From: Leishmania infantum JPCM5
Lineage: Eukaryota > Euglenozoa > Kinetoplastea > Trypanosomatida > Trypanosomatidae
Assembly: GCF_000002875.2 (NCBI RefSeq)
Contig: NC_009407.2
Coordinates: 7,501 to 70,000, forward strand
Direction: 5' to 3'
Length of the DNA: 62,500 nucleotides
Each line of letters opens with the position of its first letter. Within the stretch, counting starts at the first letter, position 1. The translations under genes and the position numbers were made by a program. The notes beneath the pieces are model-generated. The model saw nothing but the letters and a program-made list of their open reading frames with translations, did not search any database and was not told where the DNA came from. Shown one piece after another: positions 20,097 to 31,700 of the stretch.

Positions 20097-21402
20097 TCCT
20101 CGCGCGCCGGCTCTTCGTGCATGAATGCTAATAGAGAACTCTGTGACTTGTGGCAGCTGACCACCTGCCCGTTGTCGAGGTCGAACACGGTGCAACGTGG
20201 AATGTGGGGAACCGCCGGCTAGACACCCTCTCGACCCTCACCGTGATGTTTCACTTGGGGTGATTGGTGCCGCACTTTGTCGCTGCTTTTCATCCTATCC
20301 ATGCATGTGCACGTAACATCGCGGGGTTTTTCCCAAGTCGGCTCGGCGTCGTGTCCACGGACACATCAAAGCCAGCACGGAAATCGATGGTGTCGCATCC
20401 CTACACATTCTGCCGCCCTCACGCACAAGGAACGCTACCGTTGTACGGATGCATGTGAACATGCGCGGCTACTCCAGTACCTGCTCTACGTGTTCTAGTT
20501 TCGCGTTCGTGCACTTTTCGTCGCTCATTTGTTTTCTTTGTGTGCTTGTGTGTGCTGTTTTTCCTGCTCCATCGTATCATCGCATCTCTTTTCGCGCGCT
20601 GCACGTGCCCCTTAAGCATCCCACGGGTGAACGTCCGTCGATCGTGCAGAGGTGTAGGAGAATAGAAGGGAGGACGAATTGCGCTTTCGAAAATGTGTCA
20701 AGCTCACACTCGCTGACGCAACGCATATGTGAGCAAGCCCTTCCTCTACCCCAAAGGCTAGCATATTAATGCCGCCGGAGAGGATGGTTGCGGGCATGTA
20801 GTCCACCCTCACACCTCTAGGTGGTGTGGGATGAGCCGTGCGATGGAGAGACGAGACATAACTCTGCTGCAACTGTGTACGGGTGCAGAGGTGAGGTGAT
20901 ACATCATCAGCAACGTCTATCCTCCTTTAGCGATCTGCACAACGACTCAACTTCAATGGACGCTAGCTGCTACTCTTTTGTGCTGTGGCAGCAGTGAAGT
21001 TCCTCGGCATCGCCCTGTCTCCATTTTCTTTGCAATGCTCCCCTACTGCCTTTCCTTTCCTCTCTGCTCGACGACATTGGCGCGCGGGGTCTCTACAACA
21101 ACCGTGCATCTCAACCACACCATGAATGTGCTTGCTTTTCCCTCTGTGCAACTCCTCCCCCCCCCCACACACACACACACGCACAACGCCGGACATAGTC
21201 ATGCGCACACGACTCTCCATCGGCAATTCTCGCTTTCTATCACCGTCTTCCTTTCTTGGGCTTCACACGCGGCTGCATTGTTTCGACGCCCACAGAAACA
21301 ACTGAAGAAAGAGACATAGGTTTACCGTCTTTTATCTCCGTTCTCCGATCGAAAGTAGTATCACTGCATCTCTCTGAGTGTGTGTGTGTGTGTGAGCCGT
21401 CT
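20097..21402. other. Intergenic region, 1.3 kb
   Basis: No supported gene. It holds a C9/CA tract at about 21159-21182. Confidence 0.55.
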
Positions 21403-21422
21403 TCCCTCGTCTCGTTCCCCAG
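21403..21422 (+). promoter_or_regulatory. Predicted trans-splice acceptor of GDP-mannose pyrophosphorylase
   Basis: A pyrimidine tract ends in AG at 21421-21422, 35 bases upstream of the start codon with no intervening ATG. Confidence 0.55.
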
Positions 21423-21456
21423 CCCCAAGAAGCGCTTCCTTATCTCAACCAACAAG

Positions 21457-22596
21457 ATGTCTGCATCCGATGGCCAGGGAATGCGGGCAGTGATTCTGGT
21501 CGGCGGCTTTGGCACTCGGCTCCGTCCGCTGACGCTGACGACGCCGAAGCCCCTCGTCCCATTTTGCAACAAGCCGATGATCATTCACCAAATCGAGGCA
21601 TTGAAGGCGGTCGGCGTAACGGAGGTGATTCTAGCTGTGGCGTACCGGCCGGAGGCGATGAAGGAGCAGATGGACGAGTGGTCACGGAAGCTTGGTGTTT
21701 CCTTCGTGTTCTCCGTCGAGGAGGAGCCGCTCGGCACGGCCGGCCCGCTTGCACTCGCCCGCGATATCCTGATGCAGGATGACAAGCCTTTTTTTGTGCT
21801 CAACTCCGATGTCACCTGTACGTTTCCGATGCAGGAGCTGCTGGACTTCCACAAGGCGCACGGCGGCGAGGGCACCATCATGGTCTCGCAGGTGACGCAG
21901 TGGGAGAAGTACGGTGTCGTCGTCTACTCGCCGCAGAATTACCAGATCGAGCGGTTTGTGGAGAAGCCGAGCAGATTTCTTGGGGACCGAATCAACGCCG
22001 GCATTTATATCTTCAACAAGAGCATCCTGGACCGCATTCCTCCCCGCCGAACATCCATCGAGAAGGAGATCTTCCCTGCGATGGCCGCGGAGGGGCAGCT
22101 CTACGCATTCAACCTGGAGGGCTTCTGGATGGATGTCGGCCAGCCCAAGGACTACATCCTTGGTATGACCAAGTTCATTCCGTCCTTGGTTCATGGGAAC
22201 CGCGAAACGGAGCAGTTACACACGGAGGACATGGAACACCAGCGTGGCGGCCGCTTCACTGTGATCGGCGCCTCTCTGATTGACCCCTCCGCAAAGATCG
22301 GCGATGGCGCCGTGATTGGCCCCTATGCTTCGATTGGCGCCAACTGCGTTATTGGCGAGTCGTGCCGCATCGATAATGCTGCCATCTTGGAGAACTCCAA
22401 GGTCGGCAAGGGTACAATGGTGTCTCGCAGCATTGTGGGCTGGAACAACCGTATCGGCAGCTGGTGCCACATCAAGGACATATCTGTGCTGGGCGATGAC
22501 GTGGAGGTCAAGGATGGCGTGATTCTCATCGGCACCAAAGTGCTCCCCAACAAGGATGTCGGCGAGCACCGCTTCGAGCCTGGGATCATCATGTAG
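21457..22596 (+). CDS. GDPMP: GDP-mannose pyrophosphorylase (mannose-1-phosphate guanylyltransferase)
   Basis: The 379-aa length equals the Leishmania enzyme. The N-terminal nucleotidyltransferase domain carries GGFGTRLRPLTLTTPKPLVPF (about residues 16-36), NSDVTC with the metal-binding aspartate, the sugar-binding FVEKPSRF, and INAGIYIFN. The C-terminal ~110 residues form a left-handed beta-helix of hexapeptide repeats (IDPSAKIGDGAVIGP, IGANCVIGESCRI, GVILIGTKVLPNKDV). It makes GDP-mannose from mannose-1-phosphate and GTP in the cytosol, feeding LPG, GPI anchors, N-glycans and mannogen in Leishmania. The start MSASDGQG is the first ATG after the acceptor. Confidence 0.97.
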   Translation: MSASDGQGMRAVILVGGFGTRLRPLTLTTPKPLVPFCNKPMIIHQIEALKAVGVTEVILAVAYRPEAMKEQMDEWSRKLGVSFVFSVEEEPLGTAGPLALARDILMQDDKPFFVLNSDVTCTFPMQELLDFHKAHGGEGTIMVSQVTQWEKYGVVVYSPQNYQIERFVEKPSRFLGDRINAGIYIFNKSILDRIPPRRTSIEKEIFPAMAAEGQLYAFNLEGFWMDVGQPKDYILGMTKFIPSLVHGNRETEQLHTEDMEHQRGGRFTVIGASLIDPSAKIGDGAVIGPYASIGANCVIGESCRIDNAAILENSKVGKGTMVSRSIVGWNNRIGSWCHIKDISVLGDDVEVKDGVILIGTKVLPNKDVGEHRFEPGIIM

Positions 22597-25500
22597 TGCT
22601 GCATCGACGTCGAGGCATGCGCGGTGCTTCATGGTGCGCGGCGAATGCGTTTAGTGTACTTCCTTTTTGCCGGTGTGTGTGATCCGTTGGGTATCATATC
22701 ATGGGCGACAAGGGAAACCGGATACAGCGGTACTGGCACCCACGTACATGCACTCACACGCGGTTACTTACACGCACATGCTCAGCAGTGGCAGGTGAAT
22801 GGTAGGAAAGAGGATGGTGGGGATGGCTCTCAACGCTGTCTGCACGTGATCGTGCGCGGGAGGACGACGAATGGCTGTGAAGCGACACGTCAGTGCAAGT
22901 GTAGCACCTATGACACTCTCTCGGTCGTTCTTTTATCATCCTTCCCTCTCTTGTTTCTCACTTTGTTTGTTCTTCGGTTGTTGCCTCTCATTCCGCCCTT
23001 CCTTATTGTATCGCCTCGCTCAGCTGATGAGCATCCTGAAAGACAAAACACATCCTAACCTACCTTTTTGGTCTGCCAACCCATCTCCCTTCTGTTTTCC
23101 TCTTCACGCTTTCTCCGTCTCCTTCTCTCCTCCCCCTCGCTGCCCCATACACACACCCTTCCGTTTTCCCCGTCTGCTCTTCTTTCTTTTCTGGTGTCTG
23201 TTCTTGCGTTGGCTTGCCTTTGTTACGGGTGTTGTCTTCTTTCCTTTTGTTTGCCTTTGCTTTCTCCTCTCATTCTGTCTTTGATATTAGCAGTTAGATC
23301 TCTCCCTCTCTTAGAGAGAGACTGGAAACCCCCTTTTCTTTTCGCAATACTTGTATGCATGCACTTGCTTCAACCGGTGCTCGTTCGCTTCCGCCTCGAC
23401 AGCGTCTGTCGAACTGCCGACCTATGCACCTCTCTATGCATTTCCGTATGCATGTGTGGGTGTGGGTGCTGGCAGGAGTAGAAAAGGGCAGACGATGCCG
23501 TACTAAGCAATGCTTGAGCTATGAAGCAAGCAGCTGGAGAAATAAAAACGCACGCACGGCGCTTGCAGTATCCGTATAGGAGCGAAGACGACATTGTTTC
23601 TCTACTTTCGGCGCTTCCCTTCTCGCTATCTTTTTTTCAGATGCCATGAAGGTAGCGCATACAGTCGCACACATGCGCGGATACGCAAACGCGCACAAAC
23701 CGGTTACGGCATATCTTCTCTGTAACAGGCGAATATGTGAGTGTTTAGCATTGGTTGCGTGGCGCATCTGCTTGTTTCTACGCGTTCTTTGTGTGTGTAG
23801 AGGGGGATGCGAATGGCTCTACTCTTCTGGAAGCACGATGCCTGTAATCGAGCGGAAGATACGAAAAAAATCAGAGGACGTGCAGGAGAAAGGAAGGGAG
23901 AGAAAAGCAAACTTCCGACAGCCAAAGGGCTGTTATCATACGCGATGCCCTCGAGTGTTTCATACTATGAGAAAAGTTCTCCGTGATTGTACATGTACCC
24001 AGGCCGAAGGGCGATCCTAGTTGCATCCAGAAGTGCGTTCGCTGAGTTGTTTTGAGAGGGGAAAATACAGAAGCCGAAAAGAGACAGCCAATCAAAAACC
24101 ACGGCAAATGGACAACAGAAAGGAAACATGCGAAGGAGTAAAGCCGCTTCCTTTCCACTCCACAGTGTGATAGTCGGCGCCCCGCACCCTTTTCCGTCCT
24201 CGCCCCTCCTCAACCACCACTCCTGCCGCCTCGTTGCCGGCCTTTGCACCCATCGCCGCTTTCGCCTTGATGTCTTCTCACCCTTTTCCCTTTAACGTTC
24301 TGCTTCCTACCCTGTTTCTTTCTCTGCGTCTCTCTCCCCACCCTACTTTGCCGAACCGGGAGGGGGGGCAGAGAAACAGAAATGAAAAAACGGGAAAAAC
24401 AGACGAGCAGCATAGTTAGGTAAGGAGGGTGAAAGAGGCGACTGCGTGTGTGCGCGTGTTTCTGTCTCTCGGAAAAAGAATCGACGCGCTTCGGAAAACA
24501 TATTCGAGTATGAAGGTGAGTAGGGATGAGGGCGGAGCGGGGGAGGATGCGAGGAATAAAGAGAAACGGTGAAGGGTGTGCGTGTGTGTGCGTGTGCACG
24601 GGCCGTGGAAGATAAAGGCAGATGCTGCCGTAAGGGAGAAGCACAAAGCTCTCCTGTTTTTGGTGTTTTCCTCTTCTCAGATGTGCTTTTCCTTTTCCTG
24701 TCTCCCCTTCTCTCTTACCGGCTTCGTCCTCCGTTGCCATTGTTTTTCTTCGGTTCCGTGTGCGTATGTCTCTCGCCTCCCGCATATATCTCTTGGATGT
24801 GTATTTTTTGTTTTGTTTTTCTTCGGCTTGGCTGCACCATTCTTCCCATTTTGCTGTTTTTGCGGTTCACTATTTTACTCCTTCGCTTTTTCTCCCCGCC
24901 CATTGATTGTATCTCCGCCCGCGTTTGCTCTTTCTCTTCTTGCTCTGCCGCTCTGCCGCTCTGCATATGCCGTCGCGTTTCGTTCGTTTATGTGGAAGCT
25001 GAGCCTCGCGGAGGAGTAGGCGAGAGGGCGTTCAGGCGCGCGAGCGTGTGTGTGCACGTGCTTTTTGGGACAAGTTGATTGCTCTATATCTTCTGCTTCG
25101 AGTGTAAGAGGAGACGGACGGGCACGAGACGATACCACACACAGACACACAGACGAAGGCCCAAGCCGCATTCGAACAAAGACGTGAAAATTCACCGAAT
25201 AAGCCAAGGCCGAACGCTGAACAAAGATCCGAACGTGGCTCACTTGCTCGAATATCCCCTCCCCTTTAATGGAGGGGCAGGCACTCTCACCTGCGTGCGC
25301 CATGACTCTCCTTGCTGTAGCGCTTGACTATTCTTACAAGATGTGTGCCTCATTGTGGCGTAGGAGAGTGGCATGCGATGGGCCTTCGTCATGGTACAGT
25401 TGCGTCGTGTCTTTATCACGGCTGCAGCCACATCATAAGTGTCGGAGTACCCTATGAATGCCAGCAGACCTCCTCGATTTTCATTCCTGCATTATTCCTG

Positions 25501-25673
25501 TCGCGTTCTCCTCTCTATCTGGCTGGCTTCGGTGACTTTCTCCACGCACGCTACCTTTATAACGGTGCGTCGCTCCTCGTCTGGCTATCGGCGTGCGCGT
25601 GCGTATGTGGGAACCGCTGCCGGGGCTACATGGCAGTGTTGTGTGATGCAGTCGGAGCCTAACTTTGATCGTT
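22597..25673. other. Long spacer (3.1 kb) without a supported gene
   Basis: This region separates GDPMP from the BEACH gene. It is dominated by C/T-rich stretches (notably 22900-23290 and 24640-24960) and (GT)n-like tracts. The open frames of up to about 190 aa are low-complexity translations of these tracts on both strands. It probably holds a long GDPMP 3' UTR and splice signals. I see no RNA gene or transposon signature. Confidence 0.5.
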
Positions 25674-25703
25674 TTTGATTCTCTCTGTATCTCTCACTTG
25701 CAG
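25674..25703 (+). promoter_or_regulatory. Predicted trans-splice acceptor upstream of the BEACH gene
   Basis: A pyrimidine-rich tract (25674-25700) is followed by AG at 25702-25703. The first ATG after it (25734) is out of frame with BEACH; a second AG just before 25783 may be used instead. Confidence 0.5.
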
Positions 25704-25782
25704 ATTTGGTTTTTTGTTCTGGAGGCCGTCGGCATGTCTGTGAAGGGTGCTGCAGGCCCACCCCTCGTACCACCGGTTCAGC

Positions 25783-28700
25783 ATGCAATCATCCGTCAAT
25801 TCCGAGCTGCAGCGGCTTTGGCTGGATGCGCGGTGCACCCCACCTACTGCGGCGCAACACAATGACAAGGTGAGCGCGTTTCTCTCTGTGTTTGTTCCAA
25901 CGTTCACTTCACGCAAGTCGCAAGCGTTCCGGGCTCTCTTCGGCGACGGCGCCGCTCTTTTAGGGCTGCTATGCAGAGACTTCGCTACTCTCGCGCGCCG
26001 GTTAACTGACGAGGACGCCACAGTGGTCCCAACTTTAGCGACACTCGCAACCGTGCGGCTGTTCTCCCAAGCCTTGCGTCTTCTCATCGGCGATGACGCT
26101 CTTTCGAACACGGAGGTGGGACGGCTAGCCAGCGCTTACGAGAACTTCGGCAACTTCAACGTTGTCGCCCTAGCCCTCGTTCTTCACAACCGCCTCTTGC
26201 ACGCAGTTCAAACGCAAGAGAGGGATGCCGCTGATTGGGATGCGGTCGCCCAGACTGACGCCCGCCTCCTTCAGCTTGTCAGCGCCGTCGTGTCCTGCCG
26301 GCACAAAGAGCTGACGAGACGCTCGATGCTCGAGGCCATTCTTCCGGAACGCGTTGCCAGTGTTGCTAGGACGGCAGTGACGTACTTTTCTGCGCCAGAG
26401 GAAGCCGGGGTCGAGGCTGCCGAGGCGAGCAGCAGTATTCTCCACCAGCAGCTCCCAAACGTCCTCGACGCGGACACGGTGGTTGAGACGCTGAGGGTGA
26501 TGGAGGGCGCACTGGTCTCGTCGCAGCGGCGCCCTTCCACCTCAGCCGCTGCGGTGTGGTCTTTCAACTGCTTTGCGTGCTTCCTAGAGAACATCATCTA
26601 CGCCAAGCAACTCATCGGATTTTCGCCGGTAGAAAGTTTGAACTTCGACGTCATCACGGCGACCGTGCTGAACCTTGAAAAGGAAGTCGGTGAGGACGGC
26701 ATGCCCGCCCTACATCGCGTGGTGGGGAGTCTGCGTGTGCTAGCGCTTGCAGAGCGGCCTGACGTGTCGAGCCGACGGCCATCCAACACGTCTTCTTTGG
26801 GCAGCAGTTTTTTCCGAATCCTTCCCGCGACGGTAGGCAGAATGCAGCAGCGCATCGCGGGCTCGTGGGGTACTTCTGAGCAACGCGAGACGCCGCTAGG
26901 TGTTCACTGCGAGGGTGCCGTTGAATCGCTGGCGCGCCTGTTCGTTCTCAGCACGCAGAGCCAAATGACAGAGTTGTGTGGGCAGCAGCTTTTTCAGCTT
27001 CTCCTCATGAGGGGCGTCTCGGCGGCGCTCTTAGGGCTCGTGCTCTCGATCTGTGCTGAGAGTGCTCCACGCTTTGAGGCTTCAAACCTGTGCTCTCTGA
27101 TGGCTTTCGTCGGCAAGCTCCCGTGCAAGGGCGAGGTCGGCGAATTCCTGAAAGCGATTCTGGATCATCTTCGCTGCGGGCGGTTTTGTTTGCCGGAGCA
27201 GCGGCTGGCAGTGGTGGTCTTCTTCATCGATTGGTGCCCCAGGGCCAGCACGCACGTCGCCATGTCGCTGGCGCTTGGTGTAGTGCAGGCCTGCGTACAC
27301 TGCCTGTCGCAGCTCGCAGTCGACCCGCGCGCCGATGGCTTGGAGACGTTTGCGGAGCACTTCTCTGTCTTGGCGAAGGTCGTGCTGGGGTCGAAGGAGG
27401 CGGCGGACTCGCTTATTAGCGACAACTGCTGTGCCTCGCTGCTGCAGGTGATGCTGGCATCGCTTGAGTCGGGCCAGCTACACACCGCCGTGCTGCTGCG
27501 CGACGCCTTTGTGGGGCTGGTGATGAAAACGAATCTCTTCTGCGATGTTCTTCTCGAACAAATCGCGTCTGCCACGGATGCGGACGCGTGGACGTCGATG
27601 GCGACTCCGCTTCTTTCCACTCTAGTGCTGCTCCTACACTCCTGCGGCCGGTACAACCGAGCGTCTTTGCCGCACAACTGCATCGAACTCTGCCTCTCTC
27701 TCATGCAGGATGTGGAGAGCCACAGTCAGCACCCGCCGGTCGATCGCCATCTTCTCGGCTGCTGTCTCAGCTTGTTGCTGACGCTCGTCAACTACAGTGA
27801 TGTGTGGGAACTGGTGGAGCGCACGGTGGGCACGCTGCCGGCCAACTGCGACCATGTTCAGAGCATGATAGATCTTTGCACAGGGGTGCTGCGCTCCAGC
27901 GAGAGTCTGGCCATGGCCGAGCGGTACTTTACCGAGCCTGCTGAGATGAAGGAGCGGTGGTCGGCGCCGTGTTTTGTGCACTTTGGCCCCTTTGCCGTGA
28001 TGGAGGAACCGTATATTGAAATGCTCTACCCAGTGAAACTGCTGGTCCACATGGTGGATACGATGCTCACAGACCAGCACACCGATGCAGCGAGCGGGAC
28101 GGATGCGATGGAGTACCTGATGCTACACTCCGGCGTGACAGTGCCGAACTCGTACGTGGCAGATTTCATTGTACGCTGGGAGCGCTTCACGTGGATTCGA
28201 TGCGTCTCGAATGTGTACGATCCGAAGCTGCTGCCGCTGTTCTTCACACGCGCCTCGACGTTAGCCACCGTCCAGAAGTGTCAGCGTGTGTGGCTGGAGG
28301 GGCTTGCCGAAAGTGTCGCCACCGGAGAAGTGCCGCACCACTACAACGACTACATTCACCTAGGCGAGGGCGGCGGTGCTAAGGGGCTCGTGACATCCTC
28401 TGGTGTTGTGTGGCCGCCGCTGGATGCGTATACTGCTGCGATGTGGGTCTACATGGATCCCATGCCCTCTGGCCGGCATGAGGGGCGTGTGGTGCTGTGG
28501 CAGCTAGAGTGGGATGCGATGGGGCGGCACGTGTGCTTGTCCCTCGTGGCGCATACCCAGCGCAAGTGCTGCTTGTATCGATGCGACCTTGACGGTGACG
28601 TGACGGTGATTGAAATGCCCGCGCTGCCGGAGCAGCGGTGGGTTCATGTGGTCACATCGCATGCCCGCGGCAAGATGTTTGCGTCGCAGCTGAAAATGTA

Positions 28701-31700
28701 CTTTGATGGGGTGGAGGTGGCATGCAACGGGTGCCCTTACCCCGCCGGAGGGCTGCAGACGGCCGCCGCCGTGGCCGCATCCCTCCCGTCCCTGCTGAGC
28801 CGCGAGGTGGAAGTCACGATCGGATCCCCGCAAGACACCCCAAGCACGCAAGCAACCTTGCGTCTCATCAGTTTTCAGCTCTACGGCTGCGGTGCCTCGC
28901 TGCGGCAGATTAGTTCCCTTTACGCGATGGGGCCCTATCCGTCTGGCCAAGTGTGGGACAGCGCAGGACAGCAGGTGTACGACCTGCACGCACCGTGCCT
29001 CTGCGACCAGGTCGTGCGGACCCTGGAGGCATCTCTGCAGAGCGCTTCACTGGAGTCGATTCTGCGGGAGCAGTGCGTGGTACTGGCCTTTCCTCCCACG
29101 ATGGCCCTTGTGCAGGTGCACGCGTTTGCTATAGAGCAAATCGACACATCGTTCGGATACTTGAACAACAAGCAGTGGGCACTCCGCAACCTCGCTGCGC
29201 CGGCCATGTCTGTGCTGTGCCTTCACGGGTACTACCGTCCTCCCCGCGACAGCCGCACCACCAGTGTTGACGCGCTCCTGTGTAACGGGGCCTTTTACGA
29301 GTGGATGCGGTGGATGCGGTGCGTCTCTGCCGGTGTGCTCGCCGCAGAGCGAGAGAGGGACTCTGCGACGGAGACGGACAATTCTGCCTCCTCGCCGGAG
29401 GGAATAGAAGCAGGCCTCGCAGCGGTTCAGCAGACGGCGTGCAAGTTGCTGCGCGTGCTGAATCTAATCAAAAAGGCAGACATGCTTCCACTGAACTGGC
29501 AACGGTTCATGGTGCAGTTTGCCGAGCACGCCACCTGCCATCCGCAGATATACCTGCATCACGCCACCGCCGTCACACAGCTCCTGCAGCTGTGCATGCA
29601 AACGGTACGCTACCGCGACAAGCACGGGCATGCCGTGGATGGGCAGCTGCTGTCGAACCTGCTGCCGCTGGAGCACATCTTCTTTAACTGGCGCCTGCTC
29701 TCAAATCTACCAGATGACTCCTGGATGACCATTATGGCGACGTTGCGGCAGTTGGTATCGCCGTCGAACGCGTTGGCTGGGCTCAACACAGCACGCCTTC
29801 TCATGGCGGACTTCGTTAACGGCTTTGTGCTAGGTCTTCTGCGCGAATACGTGGCGTTTCCGCGGCTCGTAACGGCGATCGAACTGGTGAAATGTGTGTT
29901 GCTCACCAGCCAGGCGACGGAGGAGCTGATGGAGCGAGTTTTGATGGCAGCAGTGCTCACCGTTCCAGGTCCGAGCCAAGACGGAGCGACCAGCACGGTG
30001 GAGAGCCATCTGGGCAGCAAGTTGGCCACCACGTCATGTGTGTACCTCGTGCTGGCTCGGAACATGCTTCTTCGTTGCCTGAACGAGGTGCTGGAGATGA
30101 CGTTGAATAACGGCAACGGCGCCTTTCTCGCCACGTTCGTCTCGGTTGTGCCGGACTGGTGGTTCACGGCGATGCTCTCGGGCAGCTCCCATCCCGTCAC
30201 CGCGACACTGACGCTGCGGCTCTTTGTGCTTTGCTTTCTGAACGCGAAGCCTTTCCGTGAAGCGTGCTCGGCGACAAAGGCGGAGTGCATCTCGAGGGCG
30301 ATGGAGCCGCACTGCCACCAACGGGAGCTGATGGACGTCCTTGTGCAGGGCTATATGGGCCACGTGTGGGCGCCGAGCTCGTCCCATGCGGTCTACAGCA
30401 CAGCGGGATGGAGTGGCAAAACAGAGATGGAGGGGTTGCTGGTGCTCATCCTGCACCTCCTCAAGGCCCAGTGCCAGCTGCTGCTGCGCGGCACCCCCGT
30501 GACTTCGGAGGAAGTGACAGTTCGCGGTTACTTCAGTGCTGCAGCCGCTGAGGCCACCCGTGTTGTGGCGGGCAATACCTCACCATCGGCTGGCCGTTGG
30601 AGACGTGTTCGACTCGCACTTGCAGCGGTGCGCCGCCTGAAAAAAGCTGCCTGCGACAAGAAAGGGGCGAAGGCTGGCGGGTCCGTGGCGTGCTTGGAGG
30701 CGGTTGTGCAGTACACGGCCTCTATCGACACGCTGAAGAGCTTGGTGTGCGAAGTGCTTGATTGGCTCACCCAGTCCTATCATCTCTCGAGAGCGCTCAG
30801 CAAGTCCCTCTACCAGAGCAACAACTCGGCCAACTTGTGTGATTTTCTCATGTGGCCGGTGCTTGTGGCGCTGTGCTCGAAGGAGCCGATCTCTGCGCAG
30901 CCGAGGGCGAGCGTCGAGTTGCCAAACAGAGCTCGTGCGAAGGAGGAAGACGACACGGCAGCGTCCAGCAGTGGGGCTTCTACCGACGTGGACGAGGAGG
31001 AAGAGGAGGAGCAATGGGAGGTGCTGCCAGACCCCACGACGTACGAGGCGCGCAGCTTCGGTTTGGACTCGATGGGCCCGACGGAGGGAATGGAGAAGGT
31101 GTACGACGCGTGCATGATGTTCTTCCTTACGTATGCCGGATCACGAGCGTCGAACGCCAGCTTTCTCACTATTGCGGGAGGCCGCACGACCATGAGCAAG
31201 TACGTGCTGTCTCTTCACCGCGCGCTGTCGGCAGAGGTCAAGGGCGCCGGCAACCATGCTGAGGACGCTCGAAAAGCGTTCCTCTGCTTTGTGTGGCTCA
31301 AGGCGTCGGAGCAGGCGGTTGGCGGCGCGTCCGACGTCAGCGCCGCGGCGGTGAAGCGCAACGCCGTCGAGCTGGGCAAGTACATGCTGGACCGCCTTGT
31401 CAGCGGAGGCGCCGTTCCGCCGGCGGCGATCGCAGCCTTCTACCGATTTTTGCTGGCTCGGTTGGAATGCGACGCCATGGTGGTGAAGAGTGCGCGCACG
31501 GCACTGTTTGAGTGGTTCATGTACGTGACGAGTGCCTCCTTTTACAAGCTAGACGCTTCCAAGGTGGGTGTAGTCGTGGACATGGCGTACAGCTGCGCTG
31601 ACATGCTCTTCTCTTACCCGATGCCGGCGATGGAGCTGCTGAAGGTCGTCGTTGGCAGGCTGCTTCAGGTGACGGTGTGCCTGTGGAACAGCATCGTCGA

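Noticed and set aside
24569..25078. 169-aa + strand frame in the GDPMP-BEACH spacer
   Set aside because: Cys/Phe/Leu/Ser-rich translation of a polypyrimidine stretch; looks like splice-signal sequence.
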